In this document: piece after piece, positions 32,566 to 39,830 of the stretch | Layout: each line of letters starts with the position of its first letter | Position numbering within the stretch: the stretch's first letter is position 1 | NCBI GenBank assembly: GCA_000403295.2 | Contig: KE159610.1 | Location: forward strand, 1 to 64,000 | From: Lachnospiraceae bacterium M18-1 | Lineage (GTDB): Bacteria; Bacillota; Clostridia; Lachnospirales; Lachnospiraceae | Direction of reading: 5' to 3' | Length of the DNA: 64,000 bases | Made by a program: the position numbers and the translations under genes | Notes under the pieces: generated by a model | Database searches by the model: none | Told to the model about the DNA's origin: nothing | The model's input: only the letters and a program-made list of their open reading frames with translations

Positions 32566-32727
32566 TTTACCTAAAAAAGGTAACAACTTTAGCGCATCTG
32601 CCAGTATGCGGGATGCGCGATCAACTGTTAATTCATCCTCACACAATATTTTTATAATTTTTCTTATCGTTTCTTCGTCTTCCAGGTTTGATGTAAAACC
32701 AAGTGCCTTCCTTCCAGCAGCATTCAC
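32551..32727 (-). CDS. Small minus-strand gene of convergent module 1
   Basis: A 58-residue protein with a GTG start at 32727 (coded VNAAGRKALGF) and AGGAGG 10 nt upstream. Helical pattern (EETIRKIIKILCEDELTVDR; ASRILADALKLLPFLG). It overlaps the plus-strand gene tail to tail. Function unknown. Confidence 0.6.
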   Translation of the reverse strand: MNAAGRKALGFTSNLEDEETIRKIIKILCEDELTVDRASRILADALKLLPFLGKLVID

Positions 32728-32749
32728 CTCTATACCACCTCCTATCTGC

Positions 32750-32803
32750 TTGCAAATTTCTTCCTGTTCTCCTATAATCTAGGTACAGGCTCCCGCCAGA
32801 GCT
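32750..32803 (+). promoter_or_regulatory. Repeated promoter-leader cassette, copy 2
   Basis: TTGCAA (32750-32755), 17 bp, TATAAT (32773-32778), then the hairpin GGCTC-CCGCCA-GAGCT (32788-32803) and a GAGTATTTAAGAAAGGA leader into the ATG at 32829. Confidence 0.8.
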
Positions 32804-32828
32804 GAGTATTTAAGAAAGGAAAAAATAT

Positions 32829-33089
32829 ATGGAAAAAATCATTCAAAGTGAATCTGTGTTTAATGATGAATCTCCTTTTCATACTTATGATGTCGAAAAA
32901 TATGTTTCATCTAAAACCGGACGAACTTTCTTTTTTAAAGAATGGATTCGTCATAACTACGATCCCGCAGGAAGCGTAATAGTTCTAACCGCAAATGATG
33001 GAACAAATGATGCAGCGCAAGTAAAAGTGCTTAAAAACGAATCTAAATACTATTTAGAATTTTCCAGAATATCAAAGCTCTCTTTGTAG
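32829..33089 (+). CDS. Small plus-strand gene of convergent module 2
   Basis: An 86-residue protein (MEKIIQSESVFNDESPFHTY ... FKEWIRHNYDPAGSVIVLTA), mixed alpha/beta. AAGGAAAAAATAT precedes the ATG. It ends in a 40-bp tail overlap with the minus-strand gene 33050-33271. Not recognised. Confidence 0.65.
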   Translation: MEKIIQSESVFNDESPFHTYDVEKYVSSKTGRTFFFKEWIRHNYDPAGSVIVLTANDGTNDAAQVKVLKNESKYYLEFSRISKLSL

Positions 33090-33271
33090 ATATTTTTTAC
33101 TTCTGGCATATCTGCTGGGTTTGTAACAATACATTGGGTATATTTTCCTATATCAAATATGCCCAGTGAATATTTATTTTCAACATCCACAATCTCTACT
33201 TTGTTACTCCGACTGCCATCCCTATTAAAAATACGCAAGAAAGTTACCCTTCCATTTTTTATTTTTTTCAT
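33050..33271 (-). CDS. Small minus-strand gene of convergent module 2
   Basis: A 73-residue beta-rich protein (MKKIKNGRVTFLRIFNRDGS; SLGIFDIGKYTQCIVTNPAD). GGAGGTGGGTAA precedes ATG 33271. Member of the minus early operon reading from the Cro-like gene. Function unknown. Confidence 0.6.
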   Translation of the reverse strand: MKKIKNGRVTFLRIFNRDGSRSNKVEIVDVENKYSLGIFDIGKYTQCIVTNPADMPEVKNIYKESFDILENSK

Positions 33272-33294
33272 TTACCCACCTCCTTCTCTTCTGC

Positions 33295-33348
33295 TTGCAA
33301 ATCTCTTCCGATTCCCCTATAATTTAGGTATAGGCTCCCGCCAGAGCC
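33295..33348 (+). promoter_or_regulatory. Repeated promoter-leader cassette, copy 3
   Basis: TTGCAA (33295-33300), 17 bp, TATAAT (33318-33323) inside the palindrome CCTATA-ATTTAGG-TATAGG, then the hairpin GGCTC-CCGCCA-GAGCC (33333-33348) and GAGTACGAAAGAAAGGAG before ATG 33374. Confidence 0.82.
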
Positions 33349-33373
33349 GAGTACGAAAGAAAGGAGAATTTCC

Positions 33374-33690
33374 ATGAATCAATATGAAGAAAAATTACTG
33401 TCAATGATTAGACAGTCTTTTAAACATGGAAGTCATCATTACAACTCAACTATTTTAAAGATTCCAATGTAGTGCAAGAACTTATTTTGCCAGATCAATC
33501 CTCCGAGTACGTCTCTGATTTATGCTGGAACTTGAAGTCGAAAGGATACATCTTTTGTAGTCCCGGAGACAATTTAGCAAATAATATAGTCTTGACTGAC
33601 AAAACCATTATCTACATGGAAAACCGCTTTAAAAACGGTATAAAAGATATTGCTATGTTCCTTTCAAATTTTTTGCCGTTTAATCTCTAA
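33374..33690 (+). pseudogene. Small plus-strand gene of convergent module 3, needs -1 frameshift
   Basis: The cassette promoter and AAGGAG lead into MNQYEEKLLSMIRQSFKHG ... NSTILK, which stops at 33473. The -1 frame continues DSNVVQELILPDQSSEYVSD ... to 33690 with no start of its own at the junction. The frames meet at ATT TTA AAG, which contains the X XXY YYZ heptamer T TTA AAG in register, so a -1 slip would give a 105-residue protein. A 1-nt mutation is the simpler alternative. Confidence 0.65.
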
Positions 33691-33905
33691 TGCTCTATTA
33701 CCATAGCTGTATCTGGTTCTCCTGGTACAGCTTCATTTTCATAAAAAACAGGATATGGTGCATCGGTTTTATGAAAGTTTTTAGCATGACTTATATTTGT
33801 TGTGTAATTGCAATCACCTCCATTTTTATAGCACCTGGTTTTTTTACACTTTTCCACTTCACCATCACATGAATAAAATACTTTTTCTGTATTCTCTTTC
33901 TTCAC
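33687..33905 (-). CDS. Small minus-strand gene of convergent module 3
   Basis: A 72-residue Cys-rich protein, GTG start at 33905 with GGAG upstream (coded VKKENTEKVFYSCDGEVEKC; CYKNGGDC). It overlaps the plus-strand gene by 4 bp tail to tail. Possible metal-binding small protein. Confidence 0.6.
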   Translation of the reverse strand: MKKENTEKVFYSCDGEVEKCKKTRCYKNGGDCNYTTNISHAKNFHKTDAPYPVFYENEAVPGEPDTAMVIEH

Positions 33906-33922
33906 TTACACTGTCTCCTTCT

Positions 33923-34198
33923 TTACTTTTCCAGTGAACTTGTCCCATTTATCCCCTCGAAAACTTTTCCACATTTTGGTATCAGAGCATTTTTCCTATA
34001 CCAAAATTGAATTTCTTGGTAAGCATCATCAAGAACTTCTAAAGTCATTCTGTTATCCGCCATACACTGTCTGATAGCATTCACAAGAATAGCTTGTTCC
34101 TTTTCCATATCAACGCTATCAAGATGTTCTGAATTCGTCTCAGGATTATTTCTCTGGATTGTTTTTAGTTTTTGTTTTATCTTCTTTATCATTTTCAT
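33923..34198 (-). CDS. Phage early protein of unknown function
   Basis: A 91-residue protein (MKMIKKIKQKLKTIQRNNPE) with a basic helix and a second helix (EKEQAILVNAIRQCMADNRM). It lies directly after the Cro-like gene, where early regulators are common. A decayed copy of the promoter-leader repeat seems present just upstream (34203-34240). Confidence 0.6.
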   Translation of the reverse strand: MKMIKKIKQKLKTIQRNNPETNSEHLDSVDMEKEQAILVNAIRQCMADNRMTLEVLDDAYQEIQFWYRKNALIPKCGKVFEGINGTSSLEK

Positions 34199-34267
34199 TT
34201 ACCTGCCTCCTTCTCCGCTTGCCTTGGTGCATTCCTCCCAAGCAAATAATCAATGCTTACGTTAAAT

Positions 34268-34468
34268 TTATCTGCTATCTCTTAACCCGAGCAGATATTC
34301 CATTGATGTTCCAAAAAATCGAGACATTTCTAATAATTTAGAACTTGGAATATCAACAGATTCATTTATCCAGTTGTAATATGTTTTGGTTGAGACACCA
34401 AGTTCTTTTGCTGTCTCTCCTTTTGACATCTGTCTTCTTGCCCTTTCTGCCTCAATATTGACCAACAT
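34268..34468 (-). CDS. Cro-like XRE-family repressor
   Basis: A 66-residue HTH protein (MLVNIEAERARRQMSKGETA) with the recognition region LGVSTKTYYNWINESVDIPS. It is transcribed from promoter PR (TTGATA-17-TATGAT on the minus strand) divergent from the CI-like gene. AAGGAGGTATTAG precedes the ATG. Expected to repress the lysogeny promoter and allow lytic growth. Confidence 0.87.
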   Translation of the reverse strand: MLVNIEAERARRQMSKGETAKELGVSTKTYYNWINESVDIPSSKLLEMSRFFGTSMEYLLGLRDSR

Positions 34469-34489
34469 CTAATACCTCCTTCCGTTTTA

Positions 34490-34618
34490 GGTATCATTTT
34501 TTGATACCTTTTGCAGTCATCATATACCAATTTTTGATACGTATCAACAGATTTTTTAAAAAAAGTTACCAATTTTTGATACATTAATATTGACACGTTG
34601 TAAAATATTTCATATAAT
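34490..34618. promoter_or_regulatory. Lysogeny switch: divergent promoters with three operators
   Basis: Operators: GGTATCATTTTTTGATACC (34490-34508), TACCAATTTTTGATAC (34525-34540) and the identical TACCAATTTTTGATAC (34567-34582). The plus promoter for the repressor is a perfect TTGACA (34590-34595)-17-TATAAT (34613-34618). The minus promoter for the Cro-like gene is TTGATA (34547-34542)-17-TATGAT (34524-34519) and overlaps the middle operator. This is a lambda-like two-repressor switch. Confidence 0.85.
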
Positions 34619-34639
34619 GCAATCAACAGGAGGTGAAAT

Positions 34640-35377
34640 ATGAAACTTGGAGATAGACTTGTTCAATTAAGAAAAGAAAAGAATTACACGCGCGAAGACT
34701 TTGCCAAACTTTTAGGCATTTCAAAATATACTCTTCGTAATTATGAATTAGGAGTGACAGAACCAGGACATCCATTTCTTATAAAAATAGCAGAATTGTT
34801 CAATACTTCCATAGATTATATACTTGGATTGACGGAAGAACGAGAAATTTTACATTCCTACGAACTTAAAGCATTAGAATATGACCATATAAAAAAATAC
34901 CGCTCTCTTGATGATTCCGGCAAAAAACATATTGATTATGAATTGGATAGAGAATGCGAACGAATACAGCAAATCGAAGAAATGAAAAAGCAATTAGCAA
35001 CAGAACTTTCCGAAGAGATAGCTCAAGCCTGTACCTACCCCTACCTCGGAAAAATTGCCTGCGCCGGTACCGGCTTTTACTTCGATGACATCCCAACGGA
35101 CACGATCAAGGCCCCTTATGTGGAAGGCGCTGATTTTATCATTGGGGTAAGCGGCGAATCCATGGAGCCAGATTACCATGACGGCGAAAAGCTCTACGTC
35201 CGGAAAGTGGAATACCTTAGGAACGGCGATGTAGGTATCTTCACCATAGGGAATGAATGCTTCCTGAAAGAACTTGGCGAAGATGGCCTGATATCCAGAA
35301 ATAAGAATTATGATGATATTCCGGGAGATGAAAAGGTTCGGCTGATCGGAAAAGTGATCGGGAAAGTTGAGTTATAA
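34640..35377 (+). CDS. CI-like prophage repressor (XRE HTH + S24 peptidase)
   Basis: A 245-residue repressor. HTH at residues 1-65 (FAKLLGISKYTLRNYELGVT), linker helices to about 130, then a LexA/CI-type domain: cleavage site Ala-Gly in KIACAGTGFYF, nucleophile Ser in GVSGESMEPDYHDG, and Lys in ECFLKELG. It should be cleaved through RecA on DNA damage, inducing the prophage. ACAGGAGGTGAAAT precedes the ATG. Confidence 0.93.
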   Translation: MKLGDRLVQLRKEKNYTREDFAKLLGISKYTLRNYELGVTEPGHPFLIKIAELFNTSIDYILGLTEEREILHSYELKALEYDHIKKYRSLDDSGKKHIDYELDRECERIQQIEEMKKQLATELSEEIAQACTYPYLGKIACAGTGFYFDDIPTDTIKAPYVEGADFIIGVSGESMEPDYHDGEKLYVRKVEYLRNGDVGIFTIGNECFLKELGEDGLISRNKNYDDIPGDEKVRLIGKVIGKVEL

Positions 35378-35415
35378 CCGCACCAGCGATTATATAAAAA
35401 GGAGTATAATACATT

Positions 35416-35664
35416 ATGTCAACCATAGAAAAGCTATATCTATCAATAGTAAGCGGTACACAAGACAAAAACACTAAATTTAGGGATTTGCAAAAACTTC
35501 TTGATATTTTAGGTTTTGAATGCCGCATAAAAGGGGATCATTTCATATATTCTTATGGTAACCTTAGAGAAAATATAAACATCCAGCCTGACAGCAACAT
35601 GGCGAAACCTTATCAGGTCAGGCAGATCCGGAACTTTTTGCAGAAATATCAAATCAGATTATAG
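35416..35664 (+). CDS. hicA: HicA-family toxin, second system
   Basis: An 82-residue HicA with an extended N-terminus (MSTIEKLYLSIVSGTQDKNT). The core LLDILGFECRIKGDHFIYSY with active His (GDHF) is followed by NINIQPDSNMAKPYQVRQIR. AAAAAGGAG precedes the ATG. It lies in the lysogeny operon after the repressor and partners with the next gene. Confidence 0.88.
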   Translation: MSTIEKLYLSIVSGTQDKNTKFRDLQKLLDILGFECRIKGDHFIYSYGNLRENINIQPDSNMAKPYQVRQIRNFLQKYQIRL

Positions 35665-35675
35665 GAGGTACGCAC

Positions 35676-35885
35676 ATGTATAAGTATGAACGTATTATTT
35701 ACTGGTCAAACGATGATAATGCCTTTATTGTAGAAGTTCCAGAACTTCCAGGATGCATGGCTGATGGCAAGACCGTTGAGGAAGCGATCGCCAATGCAGA
35801 AGTTATTATAAAAGAATGGATTGAAGTTACTATTGAACGCGGGCTTGAAGTTCCAGAGCCTAAAGGACGGTTAATGTATGCCTAA
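35676..35885 (+). CDS. hicB: HicB-family antitoxin, second system (short form)
   Basis: A 69-residue HicB core domain (MYKYERIIYWSNDDNAFIVE; PELPGCMADGKTVEEAIANA) without a DNA-binding extension. It starts 12 bp after hicA with AGGAGGTACGCAC in front. Neutralisation of the adjacent HicA is expected; absence of a DNA-binding module suggests regulation by the phage repressor operon rather than self-repression. Confidence 0.88.
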   Translation: MYKYERIIYWSNDDNAFIVEVPELPGCMADGKTVEEAIANAEVIIKEWIEVTIERGLEVPEPKGRLMYA

Positions 35886-35897
35886 AGGAGGACGATT

Positions 35898-35971
35898 ATG
35901 TCATTACCACAAAAACAAGTTCTGAATATGATAACATTGTCTGTACGGGTAAAGTGGTAGGAAAGTATTGA
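35898..35971 (+). pseudogene. Scar: duplicated Uma2-gene start fused to a repressor-like tail
   Basis: The 24 bp at 35898-35921 match the start of the Uma2 gene at 37654-37677 at 23 of 24 positions (coding MSLPQKQV versus MPLPQKQV). Directly after, in another frame, SEYDNIVCTGKVVGKY and a stop resemble the end of an S24-type repressor. This looks like a recombination junction left when the cassette at about 36.0-37.65 kb was inserted. Confidence 0.6.
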
Positions 35972-36022
35972 AATGTAAACGTAAATTGAAAGGAGTTTAT
36001 ATGAATAATATGGAGGCAATCT

Positions 36023-36451
36023 ATGAATGAACAAGATACTAAAACAAATGATTATGGGCCTGATTATATAGGTAATGTAATACGAATATTAGATACTCAA
36101 ACTTTAGTGGTAAATGCTGGTGAAGCAAAGTTGAAAAAAGGAGATGAAATCAAGGTTTATACCCAGGTAGAACCCTTGTACGATGTAGATGGTTCTCTTT
36201 TATGCATGTATGAATATACAAAAGATACTTTGACAGTTACTGATGTAAATAAGAAGTATTCTGTGTGTCGAAAGATGAAGAAAAAAACTGTTGAATCAAG
36301 TATGACCTCCGTTGCAACTATTTTATCCTTGTCCCCGTTGTTTGATGAAAATAAAGAACCTATTCCTTTAAATATCAATGATAACGATATTTCTCCTATT
36401 AAAGATTTCAACCGTAAAATACAAATAGGAGATCCTATAAAATTGGCGTAA
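36023..36451 (+). CDS. Beta-rich protein of unknown function next to AbiF
   Basis: A 142-residue protein (MNEQDTKTNDYGPDYIGNVI). RILDTQTLVVNAGEAKLKKG and DEIKVYTQVEPLYDVDG suggest a small beta-barrel (KOW/OB-like), followed by a polar tail. GGAGGCAATCT precedes the ATG. It sits inside the same duplicated-end cassette as the AbiF gene; partnership with AbiF is not shown. Confidence 0.65.
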   Translation: MNEQDTKTNDYGPDYIGNVIRILDTQTLVVNAGEAKLKKGDEIKVYTQVEPLYDVDGSLLCMYEYTKDTLTVTDVNKKYSVCRKMKKKTVESSMTSVATILSLSPLFDENKEPIPLNINDNDISPIKDFNRKIQIGDPIKLA

Positions 36452-36489
36452 ATTTCATCATTATACAGTACTTGTTATGTGGTGTCTAC

Positions 36490-36518
36490 TTGACAAATAA
36501 ATTTTCTAATGGTAAGAT
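36490..36518 (+). promoter_or_regulatory. Promoter for the AbiF upstream RNA
   Basis: TTGACA (36490-36495), 17-bp spacer, TAAGAT (36513-36518), with expected start near 36525. It lies 80-110 bp before the AbiF coding start. Confidence 0.65.
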
Positions 36519-36524
36519 GGATTC

Positions 36525-36598
36525 GAACAGAGATGGTCGCCGCACAAGGTGACTGGAGAAGCCCTCTTCCCATTATTTGGTAAGGGGGCTTTGACTAT
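36525..36598 (+). ncRNA. Structured RNA immediately upstream of AbiF
   Basis: The stretch folds into two stems: GGTCGCC/GGTGACT (36535-36541 with 36548-36554, wobbles) and AAGCCCTCTT/AAGGGGGCTT (36559-36568 with 36582-36591). It precedes a non-ATG-looking AbiF start and has its own promoter. From memory, AbiF-family HEPN genes have been reported with an adjacent antitoxin-like ncRNA; this fits, but identity needs covariance evidence. Confidence 0.6.
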
Positions 36599-36599
36599 T

Positions 36600-37649
36600 G
36601 TGGAGAATATAACAGATTATGATAAACCTTTTTTGACCTATGAAGAGCAGATGGATCTTATGGAATCAAGAAATATCATAATCCAGAATAGAGATTTTAC
36701 ACGCCGAGCGTTAAGCGGATTGTCTTATTATACAATAATTAACGGTTACAAAAATACTTTTCTATCTCAGATTGGAACTGATAACTTTATTGAAGGAACT
36801 AAATTTGATGACTTATATACCCTCCATATGATTGATACCAACTTAAATACTATAATTTTAAAATATATTCTATTTGTTGAAAGGTATTTAAAAACAAAAT
36901 TATCCTATATTATCTCAGAAAATTACGGTGTTTATACCAATATTGAGGACTTATCCAATTGTAATCCAAAAGATTATCTTTTTCGGGGTAATTATAGCCG
37001 AAGTGCATATGGACGAAATAATATTCTTCTTAGAATAAAAGAAACCCTGACTTCAAACCGGATAAATCCGAGCGTTGCTCATTATGCGAATGATAAAAAC
37101 CATATCCCTGCTTGGATACTAATGACAAACCTTACTTTTGGCTTAGCAATCAAATGGTACAGTATTTTAAAAAACGATGATAAAGCACGTTTGTGTACAG
37201 AATTTATTCCTGAATCAGATATTTCGATTTCAGATAAAAAAGAATTTATAACTATTGCTTTTTCTTTACTGCGTGAGTATAGAAATCGAATTGCGCATTC
37301 GAATAGAACCTTTAATGTTACAGGTCTTCCTGTTCTCCCTAAAAGACAGCTCTTGACATTATCACGCAATGCGTTGTCACCTGATGAATATAACAAAAAC
37401 TTTGGAAAAAGCGATCTATTTGCTGTTATACTTGTTTGTTTTATACTAATAGATGACCGTTACATATTATCTAACTTTTTAAGAGATTTAATTTATATTC
37501 TCGATCCTTATAAAACTATTGTCATGAATAGAAGTACTATATTAAAAATTCTAGGACTTCCAGAGAATTTAAACGACAGGTTAAAGCAACTTTTATTAGA
37601 AAAATTTTCCGACATCAATGTTAATCAAAACAATATTGAAAGGACGTGA
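36600..37649 (+). CDS. abiF: AbiF/AbiD-like abortive-infection HEPN protein (Abi_2)
   Basis: About 350 residues from GTG 36600 (coded VENITDYDKPFLTYEEQMDL), preferred over ATG 36549 because the longer version would translate the structured RNA. Family marks are PFLTYEEQ, LSYYTIINGYKN, LKYILFVERYLKTKLSYIIS and the HEPN RNase motif REYRNRIAHSNR (R-x4-H). Such proteins cleave RNA or halt growth on phage attack. Part of a prophage lysogenic-conversion cassette with the upstream RNA. Confidence 0.85.
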   Translation: MENITDYDKPFLTYEEQMDLMESRNIIIQNRDFTRRALSGLSYYTIINGYKNTFLSQIGTDNFIEGTKFDDLYTLHMIDTNLNTIILKYILFVERYLKTKLSYIISENYGVYTNIEDLSNCNPKDYLFRGNYSRSAYGRNNILLRIKETLTSNRINPSVAHYANDKNHIPAWILMTNLTFGLAIKWYSILKNDDKARLCTEFIPESDISISDKKEFITIAFSLLREYRNRIAHSNRTFNVTGLPVLPKRQLLTLSRNALSPDEYNKNFGKSDLFAVILVCFILIDDRYILSNFLRDLIYILDPYKTIVMNRSTILKILGLPENLNDRLKQLLLEKFSDINVNQNNIERT

Positions 37650-37653
37650 CTAC

Positions 37654-38196
37654 ATGCCATTACCACAAAAACAAGTTTACACATCAGAAGACTATTGGAA
37701 CCTTCCAGACGGCCAGCGTGCGGAGCTGATTGATGGGAAGCTATACGCCATGGCACCGCCGAATCGGATACATCAGAAGTTAGTCAGTCGATTAACACAG
37801 ACTATAGGCTCATTCATTGATTCTAACAAGGGCGCTTGTGAAGTTTATCCTGCCCCATTCGCCGTCAATCTGAATGCGAATGATAAGATATGGGTAGAAC
37901 CCGATATTTCTGTTATCTGTGACAAAGATAAACTGTCAGATCGTGGATGTGAAGGCGCTCCGGACTGGATCATAGAGATTGTCTCCCCAGGCAATCCTAA
38001 GAATGATTATACGATCAAATTATTCAAATACCGTACTGCGGGTGTCCGTGAATACTGGGTCGTAAACCCGATGAAAAAAGTTGTCCAGACGTATACTTTT
38101 GAAGGCATAGAAGAGTCAGACGTATATTTCTTTGATGATGAAATACCTAGCCATATATTTGACAATCTGACTATCAAGATCTCTGATTTACTGTAA
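37654..38196 (+). CDS. Uma2-family (DUF820) restriction-endonuclease-like protein
   Basis: A 180-residue protein from ATG 37654 (MPLPQKQVYTSEDYWNLPDG), preferred over an upstream Met because AAAGGACGTGACTAC precedes it. The PD-(D/E)xK core is visible: AELIDGKLYAMAPP, WVEPDISVICD, PDWIIEIVSPGNPKNDYTIK and VREYWVVNP. Cellular role of the family is uncertain. It follows AbiF in the same direction with a 4-bp gap. Confidence 0.85.
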   Translation: MPLPQKQVYTSEDYWNLPDGQRAELIDGKLYAMAPPNRIHQKLVSRLTQTIGSFIDSNKGACEVYPAPFAVNLNANDKIWVEPDISVICDKDKLSDRGCEGAPDWIIEIVSPGNPKNDYTIKLFKYRTAGVREYWVVNPMKKVVQTYTFEGIEESDVYFFDDEIPSHIFDNLTIKISDLL

Positions 38197-38198
38197 TA

Positions 38199-38230
38199 AA
38201 CGAAAACCGCCCCTGCGCCAACAGGAACGG
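38199..38230 (-). terminator. Hairpin after Uma2
   Basis: AAAACCGCCCCTG and CAGGAACGGCTTT pair over 13 positions when read on the minus strand (GU wobbles) and more weakly on the plus strand. It probably ends transcription between Uma2 and the integrase in one or both directions. The rest of 38231-38372 holds only the integrase leader. Confidence 0.45.
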
Positions 38231-38372
38231 CTTTCACGTAGGCAATCATGTCATGCACGATGCGCGTGATATAATCCCCCACAAACAATAGGATTATAAC
38301 ACGCCTGCACCTGTTCTGGCAAGGTGCTATTTTTATACTTATTTTTATATACTGTACAAGGAGCGTGATATA

Positions 38373-39830
38373 ATGTCAGATTCAGACACAAAAATCGACA
38401 AAAAGGCCTTCGTTACTAAATACGGTTACGGATATGTACGGGTCAGTACCGAGAAGCAGGAAGAACTCTCGCCAGAATCCCAAGCTAAACTCCTTCGCGA
38501 GCATGCTTCGAAAAATAATATTATCCTGCTGGAAATTTTCTATGAGGTCGGCATATCCGGCCGGAAGGCTGATAAACGTCCAGAATTTCAGAGGATGATC
38601 AGCTTGGCGAAGTCCCAAGAGCATCCTGTTGATGTGATCCTGGTCTGGAAGTACAGCAGGTTCGCCCGAAACCAGGAAGAAAGCATTGTCTATAAATCTC
38701 TGCTGAAAAAGCAGCATAACATCGATGTAGTCAGCATATCCGAGCCATTGGTTGAAGGACCCTTCGGCAGCCTGATCGAAAGGATTATTGAGTGGATGGA
38801 CGAATACTACTCTATCCGCCTTTCTGATGAGGTCCTGCGCGGGATGAAAGAAAAGGCCCTCCGCGGCGGATACCAAGCAGTCCCCTGTCTCGGATATCAA
38901 GCTGCTGGCGGCGGAAAACCATATTTGATTAATGAGGAAGAATACAAGATTGTTTCCTATATTTTTGAACGATATGATGTCTATGATGATGACTATACTA
39001 AGATTGCCCGGCAGATCAATCTTTTCGGATACCGGACCCGGCGCGGGAATCCTTTTGAGGCCAGAGGGATTGAGCGGATCCTGACGAATCCTTTTTATTA
39101 TGGTCTGGTTGTCTGGAATGGATATTCCTTTATGGGACCGCATGAGGCACGGCTGACAAAGGAACAATTTGACGCGCGCATGAAGAAGATACACAGCCGC
39201 TACTCCCCCATGAAACGCCGCGATATTTCGGCCTGCAGGCACTGGCTTTCCGGATTGCTTAAATGCGGTATCTGCGGTTCTTCCCTGGCTTATAACGGGA
39301 GCAATCGGCGCTCTCCCGGTTTCCAGTGTTACAAATACGCGAAGGGCATGCATGATGGTTCTTCCTCTATCAGTGAAAAGAAAGCGATTACCGGGGTATA
39401 TGAGTATTTTGAAAAGCTCCTTGGCGGCATGGATTTTGAATATGAATACCGAACGCCTGAATCTGCTGATCTGGCTTCCCAGCGCGCCTCCCTGATGAAC
39501 GAGCTTGAAAAGATAAGCTCCCGGGAAGCACGGATACGTCTTGCCTTCGAAAATGGTATTGACAGCTTAGAGGAATACAAGGAAAATAAAGAGAGACTTC
39601 AGCGGACCCGAGTTGCGATTCAGAACCAGATTTCAGAACTGGACTCCGCTGCTTCCCCCAAAAAGCCCTCCAAGGAAACCATCCTCGCCTGCGTAAGAAA
39701 TGTCTATGATGTGATCAAGGATCCGGATGTGGACTATGATACCAAGGGAACCTTTATGCGGAGCATTGTGGAGGATATCGTCCTGGATAAGAAAAGCCGG
39801 CAGCTGGTATTCCACCTGTACATATCATAA
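38373..39830 (+). CDS. int: Large serine recombinase, prophage integrase
   Basis: A 485-residue recombinase: resolvase domain with nucleophile Ser in GYVRVSTEKQEE, and WKYSRFARNQEE; recombinase domain (about 175-300, GMKEKALRGGYQAVPCLGYQ); zinc ribbon (CGICGSS); and a C-terminal coiled coil with LASQRASLMNELEKISSREA. It integrates phage DNA at a single att site. It lies at the prophage edge, 42 bp before host cotJC sequence, and reads outward. ACAAGGAGCGTGATATA precedes the ATG. Confidence 0.94.
   Translation: MSDSDTKIDKKAFVTKYGYGYVRVSTEKQEELSPESQAKLLREHASKNNIILLEIFYEVGISGRKADKRPEFQRMISLAKSQEHPVDVILVWKYSRFARNQEESIVYKSLLKKQHNIDVVSISEPLVEGPFGSLIERIIEWMDEYYSIRLSDEVLRGMKEKALRGGYQAVPCLGYQAAGGGKPYLINEEEYKIVSYIFERYDVYDDDYTKIARQINLFGYRTRRGNPFEARGIERILTNPFYYGLVVWNGYSFMGPHEARLTKEQFDARMKKIHSRYSPMKRRDISACRHWLSGLLKCGICGSSLAYNGSNRRSPGFQCYKYAKGMHDGSSSISEKKAITGVYEYFEKLLGGMDFEYEYRTPESADLASQRASLMNELEKISSREARIRLAFENGIDSLEEYKENKERLQRTRVAIQNQISELDSAASPKKPSKETILACVRNVYDVIKDPDVDYDTKGTFMRSIVEDIVLDKKSRQLVFHLYIS

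Noticed and set aside
36549..36599. ATG start for AbiF at 36549
   Set aside because: The added 17 codons coincide with the structured RNA stems and do not match AbiF family starts.
38382..39353. Minus-strand 323-residue frame opposite the integrase
   Set aside because: Antisense of a clear large serine recombinase; no start signal.
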